Positions 23,370-32,354 of a stretch of 32,638 bases of DNA are shown piece by piece. A model generated the notes under the pieces. That model was not told the DNA's origin, did not search any database, and saw nothing but the letters and a program-made list of their open reading frames with translations. A program made the translations under genes and the position numbers. Source of the DNA: an uncultured bacterium (GTDB taxonomy: Bacteria > Patescibacteriota > Minisyncoccia > Minisyncoccales > JAQTVQ01); the NCBI GenBank assembly GCA_903839905.1, contig CAIMDX010000069.1, forward strand, positions 1-32,638, in the 5' to 3' direction. How positions within the stretch are numbered: position 1 is the stretch's first letter; every line of letters starts with the position of its first letter.

Positions 23370-25100
23370 CTAAAATTTCTGTTTAAAATAAATTACTAAT
23401 TCTTTTAACGACCAGGTATTAATAACATCTACTGGCTCTGCCCACCCCCTCCTTGCCTGGGCCACTCCCAGCTCCATAAAACGCATTTGGTCCTTGATGT
23501 GGCTGTCGGTATTTATCGCCATTCTTACTCCGGCTTCTTTGGCCTTCTTAATATTAATATCATTCAAGTCCAGCCTTTCCGGATAAGAGTTGATCTCCAA
23601 GGCCACATTGAATTCTTTAGCCGCCCGCAAAAGTTTGTTAAAATCCGCTTGGTATTCGTCTCGTTTTTTCAATATCCTGCCGGTTGGATGGGAAATGATT
23701 TTTATATTCGGATTTTTCATCGCTTTAATTATCCTCTCGGTCATTTGATCTTTTTCCATTTTAAAATGGGAATGCACTCCGCCGATTGCATAGTCTAATT
23801 TAGCCAAGGCTTCATCTTTGATATCAATAGAACCGTCTTTCAGAATATTAGCTTCACAGCCGTGAAGAATTTTCAATTTTAAATTTTCAATTTTCAATTT
23901 TTTATTGGTCCTGTCTATCTCAATCCTTTGCTCCAATAGCTCCTTCTCATTCAACCCATGTTCTATCGTTAGGTATTTGGTGTGGTCGGTAATGCCGGTA
24001 TATTCATAACCGAGTTCCATCGCTTTCTTAGCCATTTCTTCAATAGAGTTTTCTCCGCCGCTCCAAGTTGTATGGCAGTGCAAATCGCCCTTAATGTCTT
24101 TAAGCTCAACCAACTCCGGCAGCTTTTTTACTTGAGCTAATTCTATCTCCCCCCTATCCTCTCTTAGTTCCGGCGGGATCCAGTCCAGGCCCAAGGCGTT
24201 ATAAATGCCTTTTTCATCTTCTCCGGCGATCATCTTGGGTCCTCGAAAAAGACCGTATTCCGAAAGCTTTAATCCTTTTTCAATGGCAATCTTTCTTAAA
24301 ACAATATTATGATCCTTGGAGCCTGTAAAGTATTGCAATGCTGATCCATAGCTTCTTCTCGGTACTACCCGCAGATCCATATCAAAATCTTCTTTTAATC
24401 TTATTGAAGCTTTAGTCCCTCCCTGGCCCCAAATCTTTACTATGCCCGGCAGGCTCGTAAAAAAATTCATTACTTTTTTCGGCTGGCTTGAAACTACTAA
24501 AAAATCCACATCGCCTATGGTTTCTTTCATCCGCCTCAATGAACCGGCAAAATCAACTTGCTCAACTTCTTTGATGCTTTTTAACTTGCCATAAACCTCT
24601 TGGGCTTTGGGCAATATCTCCCCCAACAAAAATCTTCCCTTGGACCTTTTTAAAAATTCTATGCCTTGAAGAATATTCGCTTGGGCTTTGGGCCCGAAGC
24701 CGAATAATCCGGCGATCTTGTTTTGCTTGGCCGCTTTCTCTAATTCTTTAAGGTTAGTAATGCCTAATTTCTGAAAAAGATATCTGGCCCGCTTCGGGCC
24801 CATCCCTTCAACCGCGATCATCTCTTCCATCTTGATTGGCAATTTCCTTTTCAGCTCGCTGTAATATTTTATCTTGCCGGTTTTGATATACTCCTCTATT
24901 TTTTGGGCAATGCTATCGCCCACGCTTGGAATCTCTCCCAAAGCCTTCAATCCGCCTTTTTTATAAATATCAGCCACATTTTGCTCTAAAGCGTCAACCG
25001 TAATAGCCGCATTTTTATAAGCATACGGCTTGAACGGCACTTCCTCGCTTTCCAAAAAATCGCCTATCTCATATAAAATTTTTGCAATTTCTTGATTCAT
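23370..25100 (-). CDS. polX: DNA polymerase X family protein with PHP domain (576 aa)
   Basis: Gap-filling repair polymerase with probable 3'-5' exonuclease or AP-site processing activity. The N-terminal helix-hairpin-helix part (about 1-150) includes IPSVGDSIAQKI and VEGMGPKRARYLF. The Pol-beta palm has the metal-binding aspartates D197 and D199 (GDVDFLV) and D240/D242 (FDMDLRVV). The C-terminal PHP domain has HCH (341-343), ITDHT, GCEANI, GVHSHF, HPTGR and NTDSH, so its metal site looks complete. Length is typical of bacterial PolX. It has its own candidate promoter after the greA terminator and an AGAAGAA ribosome-binding site. Confidence 0.95.
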   Translation of the reverse strand: MNQEIAKILYEIGDFLESEEVPFKPYAYKNAAITVDALEQNVADIYKKGGLKALGEIPSVGDSIAQKIEEYIKTGKIKYYSELKRKLPIKMEEMIAVEGMGPKRARYLFQKLGITNLKELEKAAKQNKIAGLFGFGPKAQANILQGIEFLKRSKGRFLLGEILPKAQEVYGKLKSIKEVEQVDFAGSLRRMKETIGDVDFLVVSSQPKKVMNFFTSLPGIVKIWGQGGTKASIRLKEDFDMDLRVVPRRSYGSALQYFTGSKDHNIVLRKIAIEKGLKLSEYGLFRGPKMIAGEDEKGIYNALGLDWIPPELREDRGEIELAQVKKLPELVELKDIKGDLHCHTTWSGGENSIEEMAKKAMELGYEYTGITDHTKYLTIEHGLNEKELLEQRIEIDRTNKKLKIENLKLKILHGCEANILKDGSIDIKDEALAKLDYAIGGVHSHFKMEKDQMTERIIKAMKNPNIKIISHPTGRILKKRDEYQADFNKLLRAAKEFNVALEINSYPERLDLNDINIKKAKEAGVRMAINTDSHIKDQMRFMELGVAQARRGWAEPVDVINTWSLKELVIYFKQKF

Positions 25101-25115
25101 TTCTTCTGTTGCCTT

Positions 25116-25144
25116 ATTCTAAGCTAAAAACAAAGGACGGTCCA
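25116..25144 (-). promoter_or_regulatory. Candidate polX promoter
   Basis: TGGACC (-35), a 17-nt spacer and TAGAAT (-10), ending 15 nt before the polX ATG and directly downstream of the greA terminator. Confidence 0.5.
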
Positions 25145-25153
25145 TTGAAAAAC

Positions 25154-25183
25154 CAAAGGGGATGCTAGATAGCATCCCCTTTG
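25154..25183 (-). terminator. greA terminator
   Basis: CAAAGGGGATGCT-AGAT-AGCATCCCCTTTG, a perfect 13-bp stem followed on the minus strand by GGTTTTTC, 20 nt after the greA stop. Confidence 0.88.
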
Positions 25184-25203
25184 ATTTTTGATCTGGCCAA
25201 TGG

Positions 25204-25692
25204 CTAAGCTTCTCCTTGGGAGACCTTTAATACTTTATAAACAAAATTTGGCTGATTTTTTACAGCAACCGCTTCTCCTATTTTCCGGCCCAGTAATGCC
25301 TGGCCAACCGGCGACTCGTTAGATATTCTTCCTTCAAAAGGATTGGCTTCCAGCGTTCCGACTATAGTAAAACTGGTCTTATTTCCCGAATTGTCCTGCA
25401 AAAAAACTTTTGATCCCAAATAAACTGTTTCTTTGTCTTCTTTCGGCGGCATTATTATCTCATAGTTCTTCAAAACCGTATCCAGCTCCTGAAGCTTGGT
25501 TTCAAGCATCTCCATATCCTCCTGAAACGACAAATATTCCGAGTCAATATCTTCCGATTGCAAAACCTTGGGAACATCTCCCCTAGTCTTGGCCAGCCTT
25601 ATTTTTTTTAATTCCTCAAACTCCTTCTTAATTTTGGATAAACCTTCGCGAGTTAAATAAAATTTTTGATCTTGAAGCATTGTTGTTGCCAT
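25204..25692 (-). CDS. greA: Transcription elongation factor GreA (162 aa)
   Basis: Rescues backtracked RNA polymerase by stimulating transcript cleavage. The N-terminal coiled coil begins FYLTREGLSKIKKEFEELK, and the C-terminal FKBP-like domain has the hallmark SPVGQALLGRKIGEAV. The tip of the coiled coil reads EDIDSEYLSFQED instead of the usual GDLSENAEY: acidic residues remain but the standard motif does not. The ORF track starts earlier (25719), but ATG 25692 (MATTMLQDQ) is more like the family. It is preceded by a strong promoter and a leader of about 190 nt with a terminator-like hairpin next to the start. Confidence 0.93.
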   Translation of the reverse strand: MATTMLQDQKFYLTREGLSKIKKEFEELKKIRLAKTRGDVPKVLQSEDIDSEYLSFQEDMEMLETKLQELDTVLKNYEIIMPPKEDKETVYLGSKVFLQDNSGNKTSFTIVGTLEANPFEGRISNESPVGQALLGRKIGEAVAVKNQPNFVYKVLKVSQGEA

Positions 25693-25695
25693 ATA

Positions 25696-25720
25696 TATAA
25701 AAAATCCCTTCTGGGGCAAG
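25696..25720 (-). promoter_or_regulatory. Terminator-like hairpin at the greA start
   Basis: On the minus strand CCCTT pairs with AAGGG around GCCCCAG, followed by ATTTTTTATATAT and then ATG. The AAGGG is also the only Shine-Dalgarno-like sequence, so folding could block translation or end transcription early. Confidence 0.45.
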
Positions 25721-25890
25721 GGAGTTAGCTTTTATTATTTATTCCTGATTGTGTTTAAGTTTGTTCTACGAGCTTTTCCCTTACCTTAGAAGTGTGGTCC
25801 TTGACCGCAAATAAAAAGTTTGCCGGCAAGTTTAGCGGTAATGGATTGCTTCATTCTGTTTTGGACATTCAGCATATTCATCGTGAATTA
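25721..25890 (-). other. Long greA leader
   Basis: Between the promoter and the attenuator-like hairpin. It holds a 31-codon ATG ORF (MNMLNVQNRM...GQGPHF) and a GGTC-AAG-GACC hairpin. In another frame the sequence also reads FAVKDHTSKVREKLVEQT to a stop, without a good start. Could be a regulatory RNA region. Confidence 0.4.
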
Positions 25891-25919
25891 ATAATAAGCT
25901 CGGCCCCAGCCTTTGTCAA
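25891..25919 (-). promoter_or_regulatory. Strong greA promoter
   Basis: Consensus TTGACA (-35), exactly 17 nt, and TATTAT (-10) on the minus strand, about 200 nt upstream of greA. The best sigma70-type match seen in the window. Confidence 0.82.
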
Positions 25920-25973
25920 TAATCAATTTTACCCTTATTTATCAAGGCTTTCTAACCATTATCAACAGCCAAC

Positions 25974-26003
25974 AAAAAATCCGCCGAAATGAGCGGATTT
26001 TTT
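25974..26003. terminator. Terminator at the end of the ATP synthase operon
   Basis: AAAAAATCCGC and GCGGATTTTTT form an 11-bp stem with an 8-nt loop, 10 nt after the atpC stop. A and T tracts on both sides make it potentially bidirectional. Confidence 0.92.
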
Positions 26004-26013
26004 GCGAAAATTA

Positions 26014-26295
26014 TTATTTTTTCTCTAATTCTCCAGTTTGGCAATAAAGAAAAACTTCTCCTGTCACTAAAACCGTTGTTTGTTTAGGCTGGACTTCCAA
26101 AACTCCTCTTTCAATGTCAAAAATAAATTCTTTCAATTCTTTATCCTGAATCTTTATTTTTCCTTTTTTCAAAGGAGTGATCAATGGCACATGGCCTTCA
26201 AGCACCGTAAGCTCTCCGGCAAGGCCGGGCAAAATAACAGAGCAAACATCTCCCTGGAAAACTATTTTTTCGTGGCTGATAAGGCTTAATTTCAT
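26014..26295 (-). CDS. atpC: ATP synthase epsilon subunit, short form (93 aa)
   Basis: Part of the central stalk of F1. The beta-sandwich domain is recognisable (KLSLISHEKIVFQGDVCSVILPGLAGELTVLEGHVPLITPLKKG). The chain stops at about residue 93, where typical epsilon subunits (130-140 aa) continue into a two-helix C-terminal domain. That domain inhibits ATP hydrolysis in many bacteria, so this enzyme would lack this brake. The gene starts 5 nt after atpD and is the last of the operon. The terminator directly after the stop argues against a missed extension. Confidence 0.92.
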   Translation of the reverse strand: MKLSLISHEKIVFQGDVCSVILPGLAGELTVLEGHVPLITPLKKGKIKIQDKELKEFIFDIERGVLEVQPKQTTVLVTGEVFLYCQTGELEKK

Positions 26296-26300
26296 AAAGT

Positions 26301-27659
<1,359 letters not shown>

Positions 27660-27680
27660 TTAGCTTGTAGGAATTAGCTT

Positions 27681-27753
27681 GTAGCTTGTAGGAGTCTCGC
27701 CTTCGGCGAGAAAGGAATAATATTGCCGAAGGCAATATTTCTCTACAAGCTAC
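27681..27753 (-). repeat. Three-hairpin structure between atpG and atpD
   Basis: Outer arms GTAGCTTGTAG (27681-27691) and CTACAAGCTAC (27743-27753) enclose two strong hairpins: TCTCGCC-TTC-GGCGAGA (27695-27711) and AATATTGCC-GAA-GGCAATATT (27719-27739). This three-way junction has the same design as insertion copy A, with different sequence. TAGCTTGTAG-like units also repeat just outside the left arm. There is no T-tract, so it is not an ordinary terminator. Confidence 0.75.
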
Positions 27754-27774
27754 CAGCTACAACCTACAACCTCG

Positions 27775-28677
27775 TTACGATATTGCCTCTTTGGCTGAAG
27801 TTATTTCTCCCAGTTCGGAGGTGATCTGCTCCTGTCTGGCCTTGTTATAATCTAAAATTAAAAACTTGATAATCTCTTTGGCATTGTCGGAAGCATTTTT
27901 CATGGCGATCATGCGGGCCGAATGTTCGGAAGCGTTGGCTTCCAAAATGGAATGGTAAATTTCAAAAGTAACAAGCTCCGGCACCAAGCTTTCAAAAATT
28001 TCTTTGGAACTGGGTTCAAAAACATATTCCAAATACGGTTCCGGTTCTATTTCTTTTGATCCTTTCGGGGCATGCTCCTTTAAAAGTTTTTCAAAAATAT
28101 CTTCTTCTACCGGCAAAACTTGTATTACGCAGGGCTCCTGGGTAAGAGTCGTTACAAAATTGGTAAAAACAAGATAGATTTTTTGATATTCTTTTTCAAA
28201 ATATCTGGTCAGTACCTCGGCAAGAGGCCTTATCTCATTCAGTTTTCCAAAGTCTCCGATTCCGCTGAATTCAATCTTTAATTTATAGCCTTTTCTCTTA
28301 AAAAAAGCTGATGACTTTTTCCCAATGGCAACGATTTCCACCGGCGCAATCTTTTCAAGATCTTTAATCTGCTTATGGGCATAGTTCAAAATATTTTTGT
28401 TAAAAGACCCGCAAAACCCCCTGTCGGAGCTGACCACTACGGCTAATATTTTTTCCGGCGGCCGCTCTTTAAAATAAAAACTGGCCAGGCCCTCTTTTTT
28501 TTGGTATGCGCTCAATTTTTTCAATATCTGATAAACCCTTAAAGCGAATGGACGAGAATTAAGCGCTAGATTCTGGGCCTTGCCCATTTTGACCGCCGAA
28601 ACCAAACCCAAGGCATTGGTAATCTTGGAAATATTCTGGACAGAACCGATCTTCTGCTTAATTTCTTTAGACTTCAT
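27775..28677 (-). CDS. atpG: ATP synthase gamma subunit (300 aa)
   Basis: Rotating central shaft of F1. The N-terminal helix (IKQKIGSVQNISKITNALGLVSAVKMGKAQ) and the C-terminal helix (SARMIAMKNASDNAKEIIKFL...RQEQITSELGEITSAKEAI) form the coiled-coil axle. The middle has SSDRGFCGSFN, the usual family marker. Normal length. The start codon lies inside the end of atpA (11-nt overlap), implying coupled translation. Confidence 0.95.
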   Translation of the reverse strand: MKSKEIKQKIGSVQNISKITNALGLVSAVKMGKAQNLALNSRPFALRVYQILKKLSAYQKKEGLASFYFKERPPEKILAVVVSSDRGFCGSFNKNILNYAHKQIKDLEKIAPVEIVAIGKKSSAFFKRKGYKLKIEFSGIGDFGKLNEIRPLAEVLTRYFEKEYQKIYLVFTNFVTTLTQEPCVIQVLPVEEDIFEKLLKEHAPKGSKEIEPEPYLEYVFEPSSKEIFESLVPELVTFEIYHSILEANASEHSARMIAMKNASDNAKEIIKFLILDYNKARQEQITSELGEITSAKEAIS

Positions 28678-30175
28678 ATTTTTGCAGCGCTTCCCTTAAC
28701 CCTTTTTCCATTTCCAAACGAAGCTCGGGGCTAATGTCTCTGGTTTTTTTAATATTTTCTAAAACTTCCGGCTTGATAGATTCAAAATATTCAAAAATAT
28801 CTTTTTCCGCCTGCTTGATGTCGGGCAGCTTAACTTTGTCCAACCATCCTTTAACAGCGGCAAAAATAATCAAAACTTCTTTTTCAAACGCCAGCGGATT
28901 CCTTTCTTCCTGCTTTAAAAGCATCATCATTCTTTTGCCTCTTTCTATTTTTTCGCGGGTTTCCTGATCTACCTCTTCGGCAAATTCCAAAAATCCTTCC
29001 AGCTCTTTGAATTGAGCCAACTCCAGTTTTAAAGTAGAAGCTATCTTTTTCATCGCTTTGGTTTGGGCCGCGGACCCGACTCTGGAAACAGAAAGACCAA
29101 TATTCACCTCTGGCCTCTGTCCTTTAAGATACAATCCGGCGTCAAAAAAGATTTGGCCGTCAGTAATGGAAATTACATTAGTGGGCACATAAGCGGTGAT
29201 GTCTCCGGCTTGAGTTTCAATAATAGGAAGAGCGGTCAATGATCCGCCTCCTTTTTCCTTGCTAAGCTTGGCAGCTCTTTCCAATAATCTTGAGTGGAGA
29301 TAAAAAACATCTCCCGGATAAGCTTCTCTTCCCGGCGGCCTTCTTAAAATCAAGGCGATTTCGCGCCAAGCCCAAGCATGCTTGGTCAAGTCATCATAAA
29401 TAACCAACGCGTCCTTTCCGGCATTCATAAAATATTCTCCCTGCGCCGCTCCGCAATAAGGAGCCAAATACAAGAAAGAAGCCGGGTCGGAGGAAGTTGC
29501 AGCCACAACAATGGTATATTCCATAGCGCCGCTCTTTTCCAATATTTCAATGGTGCGGGCCAATTTGGCTCTTTTTTGCCCGATGGCCACATAAATGCAG
29601 ATCGGTCTTTTAGCTTCGGTCTTTTGATTTATGATCACATCAATAGCAAGAGAGCTCTTAGTGGAAATTCTATCGCCCAAAAGCAATTCTCTTTGCCCTC
29701 TTCCAATCGGAATCAAGCTATCAATAATTTTAATACCAGTATGCAAGGGATAATCAACCCCTTCTCTTTCAATAACCGATGGGCCGATTTTCTCTATCAA
29801 CCCGAAATCTTTGGATTCAATTTTTCCTTTGCCGTCCAGCGGCCTTCCCAAGGGATCAATTACGCGGCCGATCATTCCTTCTCCCACCGGTACAGAAACG
29901 ACTTTACCGGTTCTCTTAACAACATCTCCCTGCCTGACTTTGGAGTCTTCTCCTAAAATAATGGCTCCCACTTCCGTTTCTTCCAGGTTCAAAGCTATGC
30001 CTAAAATTTCTTCTTCCTTCCCCTCAAATTTAATGATCTCCATTGAGCTCACATTTAAAAGGCCGCTAATCTTGGCGGTTCCGTCTTTAACTTCAATCAC
30101 CTGGCCGATCTCTTCTTTTTGGGAATTGAAATCCAAATCTTCTATTTCTTTTTTTAAATAGTCTAAAATTTCCAT
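28667..30175 (-). CDS. atpA: ATP synthase alpha subunit with altered Walker A (502 aa)
   Basis: Non-catalytic nucleotide-binding F1 subunit. The N-terminal barrel (VIEVKDGTAKISGL), the RGQREL block, and conserved VGSAAQTKAMK and PGREAYPGDVFYLHSRLLERAAK are all present. The P-loop, normally GDRQTGKT, reads GDRISTKS: the Lys and hydroxyl residue are kept but the Gly before Lys is replaced by Thr. The arginine-finger region VGLSVSRVGSAA is intact. The ORF track begins at TTG 30205; ATG 30175 gives the usual length and N-terminus. An AGGGC/GCCCT hairpin (30184-30196) lies just before the ATG. Confidence 0.96.
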   Translation of the reverse strand: MEILDYLKKEIEDLDFNSQKEEIGQVIEVKDGTAKISGLLNVSSMEIIKFEGKEEEILGIALNLEETEVGAIILGEDSKVRQGDVVKRTGKVVSVPVGEGMIGRVIDPLGRPLDGKGKIESKDFGLIEKIGPSVIEREGVDYPLHTGIKIIDSLIPIGRGQRELLLGDRISTKSSLAIDVIINQKTEAKRPICIYVAIGQKRAKLARTIEILEKSGAMEYTIVVAATSSDPASFLYLAPYCGAAQGEYFMNAGKDALVIYDDLTKHAWAWREIALILRRPPGREAYPGDVFYLHSRLLERAAKLSKEKGGGSLTALPIIETQAGDITAYVPTNVISITDGQIFFDAGLYLKGQRPEVNIGLSVSRVGSAAQTKAMKKIASTLKLELAQFKELEGFLEFAEEVDQETREKIERGKRMMMLLKQEERNPLAFEKEVLIIFAAVKGWLDKVKLPDIKQAEKDIFEYFESIKPEVLENIKKTRDISPELRLEMEKGLREALQKYEV

Positions 30176-30183
30176 ATTATTTG

Positions 30184-30196
30184 CAGGGCTTTGCCC
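30184..30196 (-). promoter_or_regulatory. Small hairpin at the atpH-atpA junction
   Basis: AGGGC-TTT-GCCCT, a 5-bp GC-rich stem ending about 9 nt before the preferred atpA ATG. It could influence ribosome access to atpA. No clear Shine-Dalgarno sequence otherwise. Confidence 0.35.
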
Positions 30197-30206
30197 TAAA
30201 TCCAAA

Positions 30207-30590
30207 TTAAACTAATTTTTTCCTGATATTTTCAATAATCGTCTTTATTGAAGAATCAATTAAAAAGTTGTTAGTCTTAGCTTTAAATCCGCCGATAATG
30301 GATTGGTCTATTTCAACTTTGAATTTTTTATCTTTGCCTAATTTTATTCTTAAATTTTCTTTTATTTCTTCCACTGCCCTCTGGTCTAAATTCCTGGCCA
30401 GAACCAAAACCGCTTCATTCTCTTTCTCTATCAGCTCCAATTCTTTCAAAATCTTGGGAAGAAAATATGTTTTCTTCTTGCGAGCCACTACTTCCAAAAA
30501 ATTCTTGGCTATTTTTTTCTGGCCGTTTTCATTCTTTCCAGCCAAAGCTGCAACAAAAGCCTTAGCGAAAATTTTAGCTTCATTTTTCAT
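30207..30590 (-). CDS. atpH: ATP synthase delta subunit, short form (127 aa)
   Basis: Peripheral-stalk subunit joining F1 to the b subunits. Identified by position between atpF and atpA, by FAKAFVAALAGK at the N-terminus (the usual YAKALF-like start) and by the C-terminal DQSIIGGFKAKTNNFLIDSSIKTIIENI, which matches the family's IGG...D.S...L pattern. Usual length is about 175-180 aa; the deficit is in the N-terminal helical bundle. The start overlaps the atpF stop by one base (TAATG). Confidence 0.9.
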   Translation of the reverse strand: MKNEAKIFAKAFVAALAGKNENGQKKIAKNFLEVVARKKKTYFLPKILKELELIEKENEAVLVLARNLDQRAVEEIKENLRIKLGKDKKFKVEIDQSIIGGFKAKTNNFLIDSSIKTIIENIRKKLV

Positions 30591-31069
30591 TATTTCTGTA
30601 CGGCTAAAAGCTTATCTATAAGGGCTTTGTCTTTCTGGGAATCAAGTTTTTCCCCTAAAATTTTCTCGGCCAGCGCCAAGGCGGATTCCACTTCTCTTTT
30701 TCTTTCAGCATCCTTCATTTTGTCTATTTCCCGCTGGGTTTCTTTTTTAGCAGCCTGAATAATATTAAGCCTCTCCTGTTCTCCCAAAAGAATAGAGTTT
30801 CTTATCTTTTCATCGCCTTTCTTTTTGCCTTGATCAAAAATTTCCATAGCTTTCTGCTGGGCTTTGGCTACGATCTCTTCTCTTTTTTCCCTGATTTCTT
30901 TTATTTTTTCTTCAGCAACCATTGACCTTTCCAGCCCCTCTTCAATCTTTTGTTTTCTCTCCCTTAAAATTTTCAAAAACGGACCCAAGGCGAATTTTTT
31001 CAACAAAAACAAAACAATCAAAAAATTGATCATCTCGCCTAACAAGATTTTCCAGTCAATTCCCAACAT
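30590..31069 (-). CDS. atpF: ATP synthase b subunit (159 aa)
   Basis: Peripheral-stalk subunit. One N-terminal membrane helix (about residues 8-30, KILLGEMINFLIVLFLLKKF) is followed by a long charged helix rich in Lys and Glu (LRERKQKIEEGLERSMVAEEKIKEIREKREEIV...), which should form the right-handed coiled-coil dimer. Normal length. Only one b-type gene is present, so the stalk is a homodimer. A pair of hairpins lies between atpE and this gene. Confidence 0.94.
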   Translation of the reverse strand: MLGIDWKILLGEMINFLIVLFLLKKFALGPFLKILRERKQKIEEGLERSMVAEEKIKEIREKREEIVAKAQQKAMEIFDQGKKKGDEKIRNSILLGEQERLNIIQAAKKETQREIDKMKDAERKREVESALALAEKILGEKLDSQKDKALIDKLLAVQK

Positions 31070-31090
31070 AAATGATAATTAATGTTAAAT

Positions 31091-31128
31091 CCCGCAAAAA
31101 CGGGAGTGCCTACCAAAAGGCAGGCACT
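31091..31128 (-). promoter_or_regulatory. Tandem hairpins between atpE and atpF
   Basis: CCCG-CAAAAA-CGGG (31091-31104) and AGTGCCT...AGGCACT (31105-31128) lie in the 74-nt gap after atpE. No T-tract follows on the minus strand. They could stabilise the upstream atpE message or slow the polymerase, raising c-subunit yield relative to the rest. Confidence 0.6.
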
Positions 31129-31143
31129 ATTTAGCAACGAAAA

Positions 31144-31377
<234 letters not shown>

Positions 31378-31382
31378 TTAAT

Positions 31383-31640
31383 TTATTTTTTCTGATTATT
31401 TTTGTTATTTTTTTGCGAATTTTTTTCTATAAACGGCAAGACAAGGTAGCGAACATCAACGATTGTAACAATAATTGAAAAAATTACAAGCGATATCAGA
31501 AACAAAGGCGCGGTATTAAATTTTTTATCCAAGAATATTCCTAAAAGCAAAAACGCTATCATAGGCAATACGACCAGCAGCCCCATCTGCATTCCGAGCC
31601 CCAAAGCGTACAAAAAATCTTTCTTTTGATTATTCTCCAT
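31383..31640 (-). CDS. AtpZ/AtpI-like ATP synthase accessory protein (85 aa)
   Basis: Two membrane helices (about 12-36 and 43-66) with GIFLDKKF between them, the G..(L/I)D...(F/T) pattern of AtpZ/AtpI-type proteins, which help c-ring assembly or Mg2+/Ca2+ handling in other bacteria. Its start lies inside the end of atpB (11-nt overlap). The usual position of AtpI or AtpZ is before atpB; here it lies between atpB and atpE. The C-terminus is a Lys/Asn-rich tail. AtpZ and AtpI cannot be separated with confidence. Confidence 0.8.
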   Translation of the reverse strand: MENNQKKDFLYALGLGMQMGLLVVLPMIAFLLLGIFLDKKFNTAPLFLISLVIFSIIVTIVDVRYLVLPFIEKNSQKNNKNNQKK

Positions 31641-32346
31641 GTAGAACCGTGGCAGTTGTATAAAAAACCACCACTAATGACGAAAAAATAAAAGCCTGGA
31701 TGAAACCGACCAATATTTCCAAAGCTAAAAACGGCAATGGCACGAAATAAGCCAGACCCCAATGGATGCCGGTGGCTACCACAATCAATAATGTTTCTCC
31801 GGCAAACAGATTCCCGAAAAGCCGCATAGACAAGGAAATTATCCTGGTAAATTCCCCCAGTCCTTCCAAAATACCGACAAAAAACAAAACCGGGCTTCTC
31901 AAATCAAAAAACCTTCCGAGGTAAGAAAAAAGCCCAAGCTCTTTGATGGAAGAAAAATTAATGAAAAATACGGATAAGGTAGCCAGAGCCAAAGTAAAGT
32001 TTATATCCGAGCTTGGCGAACGCAAAAAAGAAAAAAGGCCCAGCCCGGGCAAAAGCTCTACTAGATTGGATAAAAGAATCATTAAAAACAAGGTGATGGC
32101 AATCGGAAAAACTTTTTCCGATTTGGCCCGATCGTGCGTTACGCTATCAACAAAATTAAGGTAACTCTCCAATATCCATTCCAAAAAATTCTGGACTTTT
32201 CCAGGCCAAAGGCTCTTTTTTCTGAAAGCCAAAAAAAACAGGAGGGATAAAAATCCTCCTATCGCCAAGATAAGCAAAAAGGTATTGGTTACCGGGAAAT
32301 TGCCAATTTGAAAAAGTTTTGTAGCTTCAATAGATATTTCCTCCAT
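31630..32346 (-). CDS. atpB: ATP synthase a subunit (238 aa)
   Basis: Stationary proton channel of Fo. Five or six membrane helices. The essential arginine lies in SMRLFGNLFAGE. The N-terminal periplasmic stretch is short, and the C-terminal helix (LVGFIQAFIFSSLVVVFYTTATV) is typical, with normal length. First gene of the ATP synthase operon. The promoter sits so close that the -10 ends 8 nt before the ATG; no ribosome-binding site fits upstream, and no other start is plausible. Confidence 0.95.
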   Translation of the reverse strand: MEEISIEATKLFQIGNFPVTNTFLLILAIGGFLSLLFFLAFRKKSLWPGKVQNFLEWILESYLNFVDSVTHDRAKSEKVFPIAITLFLMILLSNLVELLPGLGLFSFLRSPSSDINFTLALATLSVFFINFSSIKELGLFSYLGRFFDLRSPVLFFVGILEGLGEFTRIISLSMRLFGNLFAGETLLIVVATGIHWGLAYFVPLPFLALEILVGFIQAFIFSSLVVVFYTTATVLHGE

Positions 32347-32354
32347 AAGAGTTC

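Noticed and set aside
25792-25992. 66-aa plus-strand ORF
   Set aside because: Lies over the greA promoter and leader on the opposite strand; no support.
29378-29956. 192-aa plus-strand ORF
   Set aside because: Antisense shadow of atpA.
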